Shown piece after piece: positions 9,549 to 18,094 of a stretch of 64,000 bases of DNA (the first letter of the stretch is position 1; every line of letters starts with the position of its first letter). Below the pieces are notes generated by a model. That model had not been told where the DNA came from, ran no database searches, and saw nothing but the letters and a program-made list of their open reading frames with translations. Source of the DNA: an uncultured Mucilaginibacter sp. (GTDB lineage: Bacteria; Bacteroidota; Bacteroidia; Sphingobacteriales; Sphingobacteriaceae); the NCBI GenBank assembly GCA_913775265.1, contig CAJYJH010000033.1, forward strand, positions 248,001 through 312,000, given 5' to 3'. The position numbers were made by a program, and so were the translations under genes.

Positions 9549-10080
9549 AATTAACATGTCTTTTTTTAAATTTTTGTTTCAGGACTGGCATGCCAATAAA
9601 GGCAACATTAAAGGACGTATAATTATGCTTTTGTTTCGTTTGGCTAATTTTTGCGCCAGGCGGAAGATTTACTATTTTATCGGGTTGCCATACCTTATAT
9701 TTTACAGAATTTTAGTTGAATGGTTTTTTAGTATTGAGATACCTTGGAATACGAAGATTGGCAGAGGCTTAACAGTATACCACGGGCACGCTTTGGTAAT
9801 GAATAATCAGGTAGTGATTGGTGAAAACTGTATTTTAAGGCATAGTACTACTCTGGGTAACCGGCAGTTGAAAAACGGCGAATTTAGTGATTCGCCGGTT
9901 ATAGGTAACAATGTTGACATTGGGAGTAATGTGTGCGTTATAGGAAATGTTTTTATTGCCGATCACGTAAAGATTGGATGCGGCGCTGTGGTGGTAAAAA
10001 GTGTGTCTGCTTATAGTACAGTTATCGGCAATCCAGGAGTTGAGCGTAAAAAAAGTGTTCCTATTACAGATACTTTATAA
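9526..10080 (+). CDS. Serine-acetyltransferase-like hexapeptide transferase
   Basis: Left-handed beta-helix acyltransferase of 184 residues. An amphipathic or hydrophobic helical N-terminus (FIGLPYLIFYRILVEW) precedes hexapeptide repeats from about residue 75. The block PWNTKIGRGLTVYHGHALVM then VVIGENCILRHSTTLGNR is typical of CysE-like proteins, with conserved His residues in the active-site positions. SPVIGNNVDIGSNVCVIGNV follows. The helix ends with SAYSTVIGNPGVERKK, where CysE has a GxPA motif. Inside an EPS locus it more likely acetylates a sugar than serine. The start could be 9526 or the second ATG at 9535. The stop is directly followed by the ATG of the GT4 gene at 10082. Confidence 0.88.
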   Translation: MVAMLQDKINMSFFKFLFQDWHANKGNIKGRIIMLLFRLANFCARRKIYYFIGLPYLIFYRILVEWFFSIEIPWNTKIGRGLTVYHGHALVMNNQVVIGENCILRHSTTLGNRQLKNGEFSDSPVIGNNVDIGSNVCVIGNVFIADHVKIGCGAVVVKSVSAYSTVIGNPGVERKKSVPITDTL

Positions 10081-10081
10081 A

Positions 10082-11188
10082 ATGAGCAAACCTCGCGTAT
10101 TGTTTAGCATACCTACACGCCACCATGTGGAGATAGCCTTGGATGAGCTGGAAGGTTTACAAGAGTTAGGATACCCGTGCGGACAGTTCAGTTATGCTGC
10201 AAAAGAAGGCATAACCTCTACAACAGGGCGTTTAAAAGTGATTTTTAGTAATGCATGGGCACTGGTTAAAGTAGCTAAGCAATTTAAGCCGGATGTTATC
10301 TACTTTAATTCACGTCTCGAGGCTTTGGCCGGCATGCGCGACTATATTACCATCCGGTTGTTCAAGTTTTTTTATCGTAAGCCGGTATGCATCCTGCTTA
10401 AATCGCACGGATCAGATATCGACGTATTGCAAAGTAAGCAAAGGCTGGTAAGTAAAACTATTCTGCCTTATTTGCAAAAGCACATAACCGCGTGGTTATT
10501 TTTATCATCCGAAGAGCGTAGGCTAATTATAAGTTCGGGCTTTTTACCTGAGCAGCAGGTATTCGTTACTAAAAACATTGTCCGTAATGATCATTTTAAG
10601 CGCGATAGCTTATTTAAGCAAAAGCTAAGTATACCTCAAGATAGTAAAGTACTGCTTTTTGTTGGCCGGTTGATAAAGGAGAAAGGTATATACGAAGTGA
10701 TTGAAGGTTTTGCCAAGTTAGGTCCACAATCAATTCAATTGGTGCTGGTTATAGTAGGATGGGGGCCTGAAGAAGCTGAACTTAAACAACTATGCGAGCG
10801 CCTGAACATCGCAGATTGCGTGATATTTACCGGCTTTATACCAGAGCAGGATGTAATTAATTACTATGCAAACAGTGACGTGCTGGTATTTCCTACTTAT
10901 TTCCCGGAGGGTTTCCCGATGGCCTTGTTCAATTCGGTGGCTGCAGGTTTAGGAATTATTACGACGCCAACCAGGGCCGCAGCCGATTATTTAACCTCGC
11001 CTGATAACTGTTTATGGGCCGAAGGGCAAAACAGCAAAAGTGTTTGTAAGGCACTCAATACCCTGCTCAATGATGAACAACTGCTCAATAGCATGAAACA
11101 GCGAAATGTAGTGAAAGGACAGGAGTTTAGTAAGGCGCAGGTTGCTGTAGAGTTAAGTGCAATCATCGAAAAAGCAATAAAACTATAA
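10082..11188 (+). CDS. Glycosyltransferase family 4
   Basis: GT-B fold glycosyltransferase of 368 residues that should act in the cytoplasm on the EPS repeat unit. The ATG at 10082 immediately follows the upstream stop and is chosen over a non-ATG start inside the previous gene. Motifs are the N-terminal domain with [12 protein letters not shown], the Rossmann start of the C-terminal domain ([20 protein letters not shown]), and the donor-binding region [18 protein letters not shown] then [17 protein letters not shown]. In the usual E-x7-E motif the first Glu is present (PEGFP), but the second is replaced by Asn (FNSVAAG). Activity is still likely. The stop TAA shares one base with the next ATG (TAATG). 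Confidence 0.92.
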   Translation: MSKPRVLFSIPTRHHVEIALDELEGLQELGYPCGQFSYAAKEGITSTTGRLKVIFSNAWALVKVAKQFKPDVIYFNSRLEALAGMRDYITIRLFKFFYRKPVCILLKSHGSDIDVLQSKQRLVSKTILPYLQKHITAWLFLSSEERRLIISSGFLPEQQVFVTKNIVRNDHFKRDSLFKQKLSIPQDSKVLLFVGRLIKEKGIYEVIEGFAKLGPQSIQLVLVIVGWGPEEAELKQLCERLNIADCVIFTGFIPEQDVINYYANSDVLVFPTYFPEGFPMALFNSVAAGLGIITTPTRAAADYLTSPDNCLWAEGQNSKSVCKALNTLLNDEQLLNSMKQRNVVKGQEFSKAQVAVELSAIIEKAIKL

Positions 11189-11739
11189 TGGGACTGATAG
11201 GTTCGCTAAAAAAATTGAGGAACGAGTTTTTACGGAAAGTAATTTACCGCCGCTACAGTATCGGTCCTGGTTTTTATAGTGGCATCAGGGTAAGGATCTG
11301 GGCCCGGCAAAAAGTGCAAATAGGCCGTAACTTTTATATAGGTCGCGATTCGTTTATTGAAAGCGATGTAATTATCGGTGATAACGTTATTTGGGCAAAT
11401 CGGGTAGCATTGGTGGGTAGGTACGATCATCATTACCAGCAAATTGGTGTACCTGTGCGTTTGGCTTCGCAAATACGTGATAAAGATTATAACTGGCTAG
11501 GCGTAAATAGCATGACTACAATAGGCAGTGATGTGTGGGTAGGCTATGGCTCAACCATATTGAGCGGCGTAACCATAGGCGACGGAAGTATCATAGCTGC
11601 CGGATCTGTAGTAACTAAGGATGTTGAGCCCTACAGTATTTACGGCGGTGTGCCTGCAAAAAAAATAAGGGATAGGTTTAACTCCAAAGCCGATCTGGAA
11701 AAACACCTCAAAACTCTCCAAAAATTTCCCCAAAGGTGA
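11188..11739 (+). CDS. Hexapeptide-repeat acetyltransferase (WcaF/CapG-like)
   Basis: Trimeric left-handed beta-helix acetyltransferase of 183 residues. Hexapeptide turns run from [20 protein letters not shown] to [20 protein letters not shown] and [17 protein letters not shown]. The standard end [16 protein letters not shown] marks the xenobiotic/maltose-type acetyltransferase group, which includes colanic-acid acetyltransferases. By context it modifies an EPS sugar with acetyl-CoA as donor. It is the last gene of the tightly packed run, sharing one base with the GT4 stop. It is the third separate acyltransferase of the locus, so the polymer is probably multiply acylated. Confidence 0.9.
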   Translation: MGLIGSLKKLRNEFLRKVIYRRYSIGPGFYSGIRVRIWARQKVQIGRNFYIGRDSFIESDVIIGDNVIWANRVALVGRYDHHYQQIGVPVRLASQIRDKDYNWLGVNSMTTIGSDVWVGYGSTILSGVTIGDGSIIAAGSVVTKDVEPYSIYGGVPAKKIRDRFNSKADLEKHLKTLQKFPQR

Positions 11740-12102
11740 TTTTGTGTGCATTTTTTTACCCGTAAAAAAAGTAAAAAAAATATCGTTGCTATTATTAAAA
11801 TTAACTGAAAAAATACTGTTAATTTGTATGCACTATTTTTTATACAAAGGCAAATCGGTATCTGATTTTTGAAATATACTATCGTATTTCAATTTATTTA
11901 AAAGTTAAATTTTGATGTGATTTAATTGCTTGATAATCAGTTGTTTGTGCTGTATTAAAAAGAAGTTGTTGCTAACTTGAATTTTCTTGTGGTGTTGGCA
12001 TATAAAATGCATGATAAACAGTAAGAACATGATAGTCGAGCTTTTATTAAGCAACACGAACTATTATTAAGTGAAGTGCTAATACAATAAACTTTAAGTA
12101 AA
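11740..12102. other. AT-rich intergenic region with two inverted repeats
   Basis: There is no gene in this 363-bp spacer between the acetyltransferase and the WecG-type gene. It is strongly AT-rich and contains two small inverted repeats. TTTGTAT (11823-11829) pairs with ATACAAA (11842-11848). TTGAAATA (11869-11876) pairs with TATTTCAA (11885-11892) across an 8-bp spacer. No exact TAnnTTTG box was found. A promoter and operator for the downstream gene are plausible because the upstream run is otherwise gap-free, but this is inference. Confidence 0.45.
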
Positions 12103-12882
12103 ATGCTGCTGCAAAACCATTATAACCTGTCTGAGTTTCCACTGTTTGATCAAAGCATTGATGACTTACCTTTGAAAGGTCGTAAAAAGTCGGTGCTGAT
12201 TAATACTATCAATCAGTATTCTTATTGCATGGCCGCTCAGGACGAAGACTTCAAAAAATCTTTGCAGAGTTCTGATATACTATTGCCGGATGGTGTAGGT
12301 GTAGTAGCTGCAGCCCGTTTTTTAAGCGGCGAAAAGTTGCACAAAATTGCCGGCGCCGATGTGCATTTCCATTTATTAAATAAACTGAATGCTGAAGGCG
12401 GAAAATGTTTTTACTTAGGTGCAACAGAAAACGCACTTTCAAAAATTAAGGAGCGTTTAGCTACTGAATATCCTAACATTAAAGTAGAAAGCTATTCTCC
12501 ACCTTACAAAGAACACTTTAGCGCCGAAGATAATGCAGCTATGGTGCAAGCCGTAAACGCTTTCAAGCCAGATGTGCTTTTTGTAGGGATGACCGCTCCT
12601 AAACAAGAGAAATGGTCTTTTGAGCACAAAGAATTGCTGGAAGCCGATGTGATTTGTACTATAGGTGCAGTGTTTGATTTTTTTGCAGGAACCATTGAGC
12701 GCCCTAATCAAATATGGATTAACTTGGGTTTAGAGTGGTTGGGTCGTTTGGTACATGAGCCTAAACGTTTATGGAAACGCTACTTATACTACGGTCCGGT
12801 ATTCGTTAAAATGATTGTAGCTGAGAAATTTAAACCTCAAACTGCTTATACCGAAGCGCAAAAAGCATACGTGAATCGCTAA
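12103..12882 (+). CDS. WecG/TagA/CpsF family glycosyltransferase (GT26)
   Basis: Glycosyltransferase of 259 residues in the GT26 family, which transfers a sugar such as N-acetylmannosaminuronate, ManNAc or glucose to a lipid-linked acceptor. The family blocks are complete: SDILLPDGVGVVAAARFLSG, HKIAGADVHFHLL, GKCFYLGATENAL, LFVGMTAPKQEKW, ICTIGAVFDFFAGTIERPN and the C-terminal LEWLGRLVHEPKRLWKRYL, thought to contact the membrane. It is separated from the EPS run by 363 bp and so probably has its own promoter. Its strict TTA/GTA codon bias matches the Wza-like gene. It ends 12 bp from the convergent beta-helix gene. Confidence 0.94.
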   Translation: MLLQNHYNLSEFPLFDQSIDDLPLKGRKKSVLINTINQYSYCMAAQDEDFKKSLQSSDILLPDGVGVVAAARFLSGEKLHKIAGADVHFHLLNKLNAEGGKCFYLGATENALSKIKERLATEYPNIKVESYSPPYKEHFSAEDNAAMVQAVNAFKPDVLFVGMTAPKQEKWSFEHKELLEADVICTIGAVFDFFAGTIERPNQIWINLGLEWLGRLVHEPKRLWKRYLYYGPVFVKMIVAEKFKPQTAYTEAQKAYVNR

Positions 12883-12894
12883 GAAACAGTACTA

Positions 12895-14982
12895 TTACAA
12901 TTTAGTGGTATTTTTAACCTGATTAGATACCCAGTATTTGTTTTTGTTATAGATCAAAGAGCGACGAATAACGGCTAAACGATCTGACTTAACCGAAGGT
13001 TTATCGGCCAGCATTAATACAACAGAGCTATAAGAACCGATATGCATTTTGCCAGAGTAAACACGGTTTTGAGCGTCAACATATCTGTTTTTAAGCGTCA
13101 CTACTCTTGCAGTGTTGCTGGCGTTATATTCAAATAATACAGCCTCTGCGTCAGACTCCATAGAAGAGCGGTCTTTGCCCGAAATAGATTTCCAGTTTGA
13201 TAAATTGTAGCTCTCTTGATTAGTTCTGCCGTTTTTTACGGTAGCTGCTACAATGCTTGCTGCTTTTGTAGCTGGTTGGTAATAAAAATTGCTGTCAATC
13301 TGGCCAAAATCCTGAATGTCATCTTGGTGAGTAGATAGCTTAACGGTTGACTGAGCGTTGTTAATCGACAAAAAATTATTGTTTTTAATCTGGTTATTCC
13401 TGATAAAGCTGCTGGTAGCCAGGTAATGATCTTGTTCTAAGCGCAGTTGTACACCATTATTTACAACGTTATTATTATAAATGCTGATCTCTTTAGCGTT
13501 ATGTACTTTGATGCCGTTATTGCTGCATAACGCTACAGTGTTACCAGCAATCACCACACTTTCCGAGTTATCATCAATATAAATACCTTCGGCTTGTAAT
13601 GAATGGTAACGACCGCCGCCCATCGCGTTACCTATGCCGTGTAATACAATGTTGTCAACAATTTTTTTGTTGCTGGTTTTAGACCAGTCGCCTACGTAAA
13701 TACCGGCACCGTCATCTTTTGTTAAGCAGAAGTAAGTAATATAGTTGTTTTTTACTTGCGATGAGTTGCCGCCAAAATAGATACCATTATAGCCTACGCT
13801 GTCAATGACGTTTTTCTCAATAATGGTATTATCACCAAATGATGTGATAGCCTCGTAAGTACCAGAGCCGCTTTTGCCTGCACCTGCAATTAAGCCTGTG
13901 TTTTGGATATGGTTGTTGGTGATTATCGAGTTGATACAACCAGCATCAAAATTTAAAGCGCTGCTTAATGAGTGGTTGATCTTGCAGTTTTCAACAGTCA
14001 TTTGTGGGCTGTAGTTGGCAAAAATAGCCTCAGCGCCGGTCATGTCGATATTGCAGTTTTTTAAAGTTATTTTTTTAGACTGAACAATGTTGAAGGTGTT
14101 ATTGCCGGCACCGGTAAAAGTCAGGTTCTCAAAAGTTACGTAGTTAAAACATTTAATGTCAACCAGGTTGTTTACCTCAGAGGTAGTAACGTTAAAGCTG
14201 TTTGGGTTTTTGTTTCCAAAAAACACCATCATGGTTTTACGCTCTTCATCATAAAACCATTCGCCAAATTGGTCTAAAGTTTTTGCGCTTTTTTGAATGA
14301 AGTACCCGTAACCGTTAGTAGGGGTAGATTTAGTTCCGGCTGCATAAGTTAAAGTACTGCCGGTATGGTTAGTGATGGTGCTTCTGTCTATAATCCAGCG
14401 ATTTTTTCTGATCACAGCTTCGGCACCGGTCCAATTAATGTTACCGTTTAATTCATTATCAGTGATCGAATTGTTTTCATTGTGCGACTCGAAAGTTAAG
14501 TAACTGGCGTTAGGGTAACGTCCCATTGCTTTTTGAACTCCGTTAATTACCAACGAATTGCCAACTGAATTACATGCGCTTTCGTAAATTCCGTTTTTAA
14601 CCGGTTTCCAGTTGTTTAGTGAAGTGAAGCCACTAACCTCCGGATTTTTACCTTTACCATAAGCGCCTAAGTAGATTGGTGCGAAAACGCCGCCTGAACG
14701 TGAAACGGTGATGGCACCGTAAAATACATCTCCTCTTTTAAATAAAACAGAGTCGCCCGAACCAAGATTGGTAAAGATTTGGTTCAGTTTGTTTAACGAT
14801 TTCCAGGGTGTTGCAGGATTGCGGGCTTCAAGAATGTTGCGGTTATCATCTCCTGCAGAACTTGAAAAATAATAAACTGTAGCATTAGCCGATGATGACA
14901 ACATTAATAACATTGTCAGGAAAATGCTTGATAAAGAAAGTTTAAAGCTTGTAACTTTTAGTAAATTTTCCTGCGCTTTCAT
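12895..14982 (-). CDS. Secreted parallel beta-helix repeat protein
   Basis: Exported protein of 695 residues. After a basic start, a hydrophobic stretch (LSLSSIFLTMLLMLSSSANA) forms a signal peptide with cleavage probably after ANA. The middle of the protein is a right-handed parallel beta-helix of the pectate-lyase/NosD type, shown by many repeated Asn-rich rungs such as NSIITNNHIQNTG, NTIIEKNVIDSVGYNGIYFG, KKIVDNIVLHGIGN, ESVVIAGNTVALCSNNGI and KEISIYNNNVVNNG. The last ~100 residues are a smaller beta domain. Such proteins often cleave, epimerise or bind polysaccharides. Its place at the end of the EPS locus suggests action on the exported polymer. No catalytic residues are assigned. It is convergent with the GT26 gene. 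Confidence 0.85.
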   Translation of the reverse strand: MKAQENLLKVTSFKLSLSSIFLTMLLMLSSSANATVYYFSSSAGDDNRNILEARNPATPWKSLNKLNQIFTNLGSGDSVLFKRGDVFYGAITVSRSGGVFAPIYLGAYGKGKNPEVSGFTSLNNWKPVKNGIYESACNSVGNSLVINGVQKAMGRYPNASYLTFESHNENNSITDNELNGNINWTGAEAVIRKNRWIIDRSTITNHTGSTLTYAAGTKSTPTNGYGYFIQKSAKTLDQFGEWFYDEERKTMMVFFGNKNPNSFNVTTSEVNNLVDIKCFNYVTFENLTFTGAGNNTFNIVQSKKITLKNCNIDMTGAEAIFANYSPQMTVENCKINHSLSSALNFDAGCINSIITNNHIQNTGLIAGAGKSGSGTYEAITSFGDNTIIEKNVIDSVGYNGIYFGGNSSQVKNNYITYFCLTKDDGAGIYVGDWSKTSNKKIVDNIVLHGIGNAMGGGRYHSLQAEGIYIDDNSESVVIAGNTVALCSNNGIKVHNAKEISIYNNNVVNNGVQLRLEQDHYLATSSFIRNNQIKNNNFLSINNAQSTVKLSTHQDDIQDFGQIDSNFYYQPATKAASIVAATVKNGRTNQESYNLSNWKSISGKDRSSMESDAEAVLFEYNASNTARVVTLKNRYVDAQNRVYSGKMHIGSYSSVVLMLADKPSVKSDRLAVIRRSLIYNKNKYWVSNQVKNTTKL

Positions 14983-15500
14983 ACACCCTGCTTCTTGGTA
15001 ATTTTGTAACTAAATGGCTTGGTCTTTTCCTTTTGAATTTGTTAAGCTTCGTAATTGCTAAGGGTGATTTCCCGGCTTTTTAACAGCGCTTAATTTTTTT
15101 TATTTAATTACGTGATTATACGGTTAAGTTGTAAGCAAGGTTATAAGTGCTGTGAAAATTGTATAAAATATAAAACATGTTGCGCTAAAAGCTATACATG
15201 TATCGTTTGTGTGTATCGGTATTTCGTTAAAGGATATTTGTAGTTTAGTTACGGAAAATATTGCTTATTTGAAGTTTAAACGTCATGTTTTGTTATTAAT
15301 GATTAATCGTCTTAATAGTTAATTTGACCGGAATGAAAAACTGAAATATGCCGTGCCAAAAAATGAGTTTATAGAAAAGAAAATTCTGTGACAGAAATAA
15401 AAAACTCTTTCGGTTAATAAATTTTATACTGTCGGTTATGACAGCTTGCTTTGTAAACTAATATTAATCTTTAGTTATTAATAAGTTCTTGATAAGGCCC
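14983..15500. other. Long AT-rich intergenic region, no gene seen
   Basis: This 518-bp stretch lies upstream of the beta-helix gene (minus strand), before a strong terminator. No open reading frame of convincing length or composition was found. I scanned for the Bacteroidota -7 box on the minus strand (CAAAnnTA on the plus strand) and found none. The beta-helix promoter should lie near 14990-15150 but is not resolved. A small regulatory RNA is possible but unsupported. Confidence 0.4.
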
Positions 15501-15552
15501 AAAAAAGAACAGGGCTAAATGCATGTGATTGCATTTAGCCCTGTTCTTTTTT
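15501..15552. terminator. Perfect 23-bp hairpin terminator
   Basis: The left arm 15501-15523 (A6 then GAACAGGGCTAAATGCA) is the exact reverse complement of 15530-15552, with a 6-nt loop. The arms begin with A6 and end with T6, so the hairpin works as an intrinsic terminator on either strand. It lies 14 bp past the stop of the minus-strand gene at 15567-15815 and so most likely ends the esterase-small protein transcript. Confidence 0.88.
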
Positions 15553-15566
15553 ATTAGTGAATTTTA

Positions 15567-15815
15567 TTATTCCGCTACTGGCATTGCGGGAAGCTGGTAA
15601 GTCTTTTTGGCTTTCAACACCTTAAGTTGCCGCTCAAGTGTACTAATCATAAAATCGTCTTGTACATTTGAAATATAATTGCCCTGATTGGCATCTTCTT
15701 CTACTTCAAAGGCGATTAACGCAAAGCCGCAGCCTGGAATGGCACTTTTTAAGTAATCGGCCAGATCGCGCATTTTCTGGCTGTTGATTTTTATTAGGTT
15801 GACTTCCGCACTCAT
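15567..15815 (-). CDS. Small conserved protein of unknown function
   Basis: An 82-residue cytoplasmic protein with no signal peptide or membrane segment. The central part (MRDLADYLKSAIPGCGFALI, then AFEVEEDANQGNYISN) recalls a family of short proteins seen in phages and many bacteria that share a GFALLxF...NYISN pattern. That resemblance is from memory and no function is established. The rest is helical and charged (STLERQLKVLKAKKTYQ). It starts at ATG 15815, 66 bp after the esterase stop on the same strand, and is followed by a strong terminator. It may therefore be the second gene of an esterase transcript. Confidence 0.7.
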   Translation of the reverse strand: MSAEVNLIKINSQKMRDLADYLKSAIPGCGFALIAFEVEEDANQGNYISNVQDDFMISTLERQLKVLKAKKTYQLPAMPVAE

Positions 15816-15881
15816 ATTTTCGGGTAGATATAGCTATGTACTTTTTGTATACGGTGCGTGTTATTTTAATGTTGCAACTTT

Positions 15882-17870
15882 TTATTTAAAAAGCTGCAGT
15901 TTTTTTCCGTCGGTTATTCCGGCAAAATGATCAGATCTGAACGGGCTCACCGGTAAGCCAGCTTTGCTGAATAGATTAGCTGTGATAGGAGAGTCGCTCC
16001 AGGCATAACGTACCGCTATAGGTTCTTTTACCTGGCTGCACCAGACTTTTACTTTATCGCCGATAATTTGTGCTTGTGCCGGGTAAAATTTATGATCTGC
16101 CCCAGCCAGTTCAAAGCCTTTGGGTGCATTTCCGTTTTTGGTAGTCAATCCTTTCTCAGCGTCAGTAAATGAAACCACGGCTGCTCCGTCAGAAAAATTT
16201 GCAGATTGGTATATTGGACTGGCATCGGCATTTGATATATGGTAGACTTTATTCAAAGCCGCATCAGCCAAACGTACACCTACCGGAGCTTTATTGGTGG
16301 GGTGCAGGTTTTGAGGGTTGCCTACATCATAAGTAACTGCTAAGGCGGTATTAGGCAACTTTAAAGCCATGGTTTGCGCTTCGCGTAGTTCGGCCCAGGT
16401 GCTACCCTGGTTGCTGTTCTGGAACGGCCCAAACGCAGGCAGTTGTACAATCATGAAGGGCAAGTTAGTTTTCCATTTGCTGCGCCAGTCATTAATCAAT
16501 AGCGGCAGTACCGTGCGGTACTGGCTTGCTCTGGCGGCGTTACTTTCGCCCTGATACCAGGCTACCCCTGCAACCGATAGTGGAATTAACGGGTTAACCA
16601 TAGCGTTGTATACCGTAAACACAGTTTGATTCGTGGTAGGTTCCACGTGGTATGGCTTGCTGAAGTCGGGCATCAGGTGCCATTTATAATCCGCGAGGGG
16701 CATGGTGGTAGTAGCAAATTTAATATAGGTATTGGCAGCATCGCCATTCAACCCAAAGCCAAACCACCATGGATTTTTTTGGTCGGAGAGTAATTGAAGT
16801 ACCATATTGTTTTCGCCTATTTTCCAGGTGCCGGTTGGCAGGTCAATTATTTTGCCTTTTGGCAGTGTGCCTTTAAAAATTGATTTACCGTTGATGTATA
16901 GGTCTACATTAGCATCGGTATCACCTAATTTTAAAGCAGATGGGGCGTTAACCAAATCATCGTACAACACCATGCTGCGTTGCATAAAGCCGGTGCCGCG
17001 GTAGGCATACCAGTTGGCCTGCCATTGCCAGGGTCCTAAAGTGCCGGTAGGCCAATTGTTAAAAAACGCAGGTGACTCTTGAACTAATTGTGCAATATTA
17101 TAAGTTTTTACTGGTTGGTTCTGATAAGCGTAAGCTTTGATGTCAGCTTCGGCCAGCTTTTTTATAGCTGGCCAGTTATCAGGTTGTTGTTTAACCACAG
17201 TGCTTAAGTCGGGCGATCGCAGTAATCCTTCTTTACTGATCCAGCATTCGGCTTGCGATGCTCCCCAACTGCTGTGTACAATGCCAACGGTTACATGCAG
17301 CTTTTGCGATAGCTGTTTGGCAAAATAATATCCTACTGCCGAAAAATAACCTACTTTATCTGCTGATGCCTTAAACCACTCGCCGCTCGATAAATTCTTT
17401 TCGGGCGTTAAGCTCATTTTTTGCGGAACCAGAAATTGCCTCACGGCGATGGTATCTGCTTGTTTTTGTTCCTGTTCGTAACCTGTGGCCTGGTTTAAAA
17501 AGAATTGCATGTTAGACTGCCCCGAACATATCCAAACTTCACCAAGCATCACATCTTTATATTGCAAATGTTCTTTGCCTGAGGTTACGTCCATAATATA
17601 AGGTCCGCCTGCATGCATGGGTGGCAAGGTAGCCTTCCAATTGCCTTTGGCATCGGCCACGGTATTAGCCTGATGACCGTTTAAGCTTACTGTAACTTTT
17701 GCAGCATTTTTGCACCAACCCCAAACATTAATTTTTTGATTGCGCTGCAGTACCATATGATCAGCAAATAGCCTGGAGGTGCTCAGTTGCGCCTGGCTTG
17801 GAGTGGTGCATTCAGATAGGGCAATAACCAGTAAAATGATTGTCCAAAGGCAGGTACGGGCTTTATTCAT
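15882..17870 (-). CDS. Secreted sialate O-acetylesterase family protein
   Basis: Exported SGNH-type carbohydrate esterase of 662 residues. The N-terminal hydrophobic segment (CLWTIILLVIALSE) followed by TTPSQAQLS is a signal peptide. A beta domain comes first. The block GEVWICSGQSNMQF has the nucleophile Ser at about residue 119, and the second family block is VAGVAWYQGESNAARASQY. An inserted jelly-roll-like module (about residues 270-380, LKLGDTDANVDLYINGKSIF) lies between the two halves, as is usual in this family. By family it removes O-acetyl groups from sialic acid or other acetylated sugars. Target unknown. It is divergent from an AraC regulator gene, which may control it. Confidence 0.9.
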   Translation of the reverse strand: MNKARTCLWTIILLVIALSECTTPSQAQLSTSRLFADHMVLQRNQKINVWGWCKNAAKVTVSLNGHQANTVADAKGNWKATLPPMHAGGPYIMDVTSGKEHLQYKDVMLGEVWICSGQSNMQFFLNQATGYEQEQKQADTIAVRQFLVPQKMSLTPEKNLSSGEWFKASADKVGYFSAVGYYFAKQLSQKLHVTVGIVHSSWGASQAECWISKEGLLRSPDLSTVVKQQPDNWPAIKKLAEADIKAYAYQNQPVKTYNIAQLVQESPAFFNNWPTGTLGPWQWQANWYAYRGTGFMQRSMVLYDDLVNAPSALKLGDTDANVDLYINGKSIFKGTLPKGKIIDLPTGTWKIGENNMVLQLLSDQKNPWWFGFGLNGDAANTYIKFATTTMPLADYKWHLMPDFSKPYHVEPTTNQTVFTVYNAMVNPLIPLSVAGVAWYQGESNAARASQYRTVLPLLINDWRSKWKTNLPFMIVQLPAFGPFQNSNQGSTWAELREAQTMALKLPNTALAVTYDVGNPQNLHPTNKAPVGVRLADAALNKVYHISNADASPIYQSANFSDGAAVVSFTDAEKGLTTKNGNAPKGFELAGADHKFYPAQAQIIGDKVKVWCSQVKEPIAVRYAWSDSPITANLFSKAGLPVSPFRSDHFAGITDGKKLQLFK

Positions 17871-18009
17871 CTTGAGTTAATCGTGTAATCTATCAACTTA
17901 CTATAGCAGCCGTATAAGACTAAATATTGAAGTTAGCGATATATCCTTATACCGGTATTTTGCACTAAATGTTTAACAAGCAGTGCTGGGTAAATCGTTC
18001 GGGGTTAAA

Positions 18010-18059
18010 AAATAGTTCGATAAGTAAATAGTACCATACGAGCTCGAAATAGTACCATA
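18010..18059 (+). promoter_or_regulatory. Three direct repeats, likely AraC-type operator
   Basis: AAATAGTACCATA occurs at 18026-18038 and again at 18047-18059, exactly 21 bp apart (two helical turns). A looser copy, AAATAGTTCGATA, lies at 18010-18022. Direct repeats about 21 bp apart are typical of AraC-family binding sites. The site lies in the divergent spacer between the esterase and AraC genes, just upstream of the AraC -7 box. Confidence 0.6.
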
Positions 18060-18079
18060 GTCAGCCGGGCATTACTGTT

Positions 18080-18087
18080 TATCTTTG
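18080..18087 (+). promoter_or_regulatory. Bacteroidota -7 box of the araC gene
   Basis: TATCTTTG matches TAnnTTTG. It ends 7 bp before the ATG at 18095, so transcription would begin at or almost at the start codon, giving a leaderless or nearly leaderless mRNA. No TTTG is seen at -33, which fits a promoter that depends on the adjacent repeats. Confidence 0.55.
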
Positions 18088-18094
18088 TAACATC

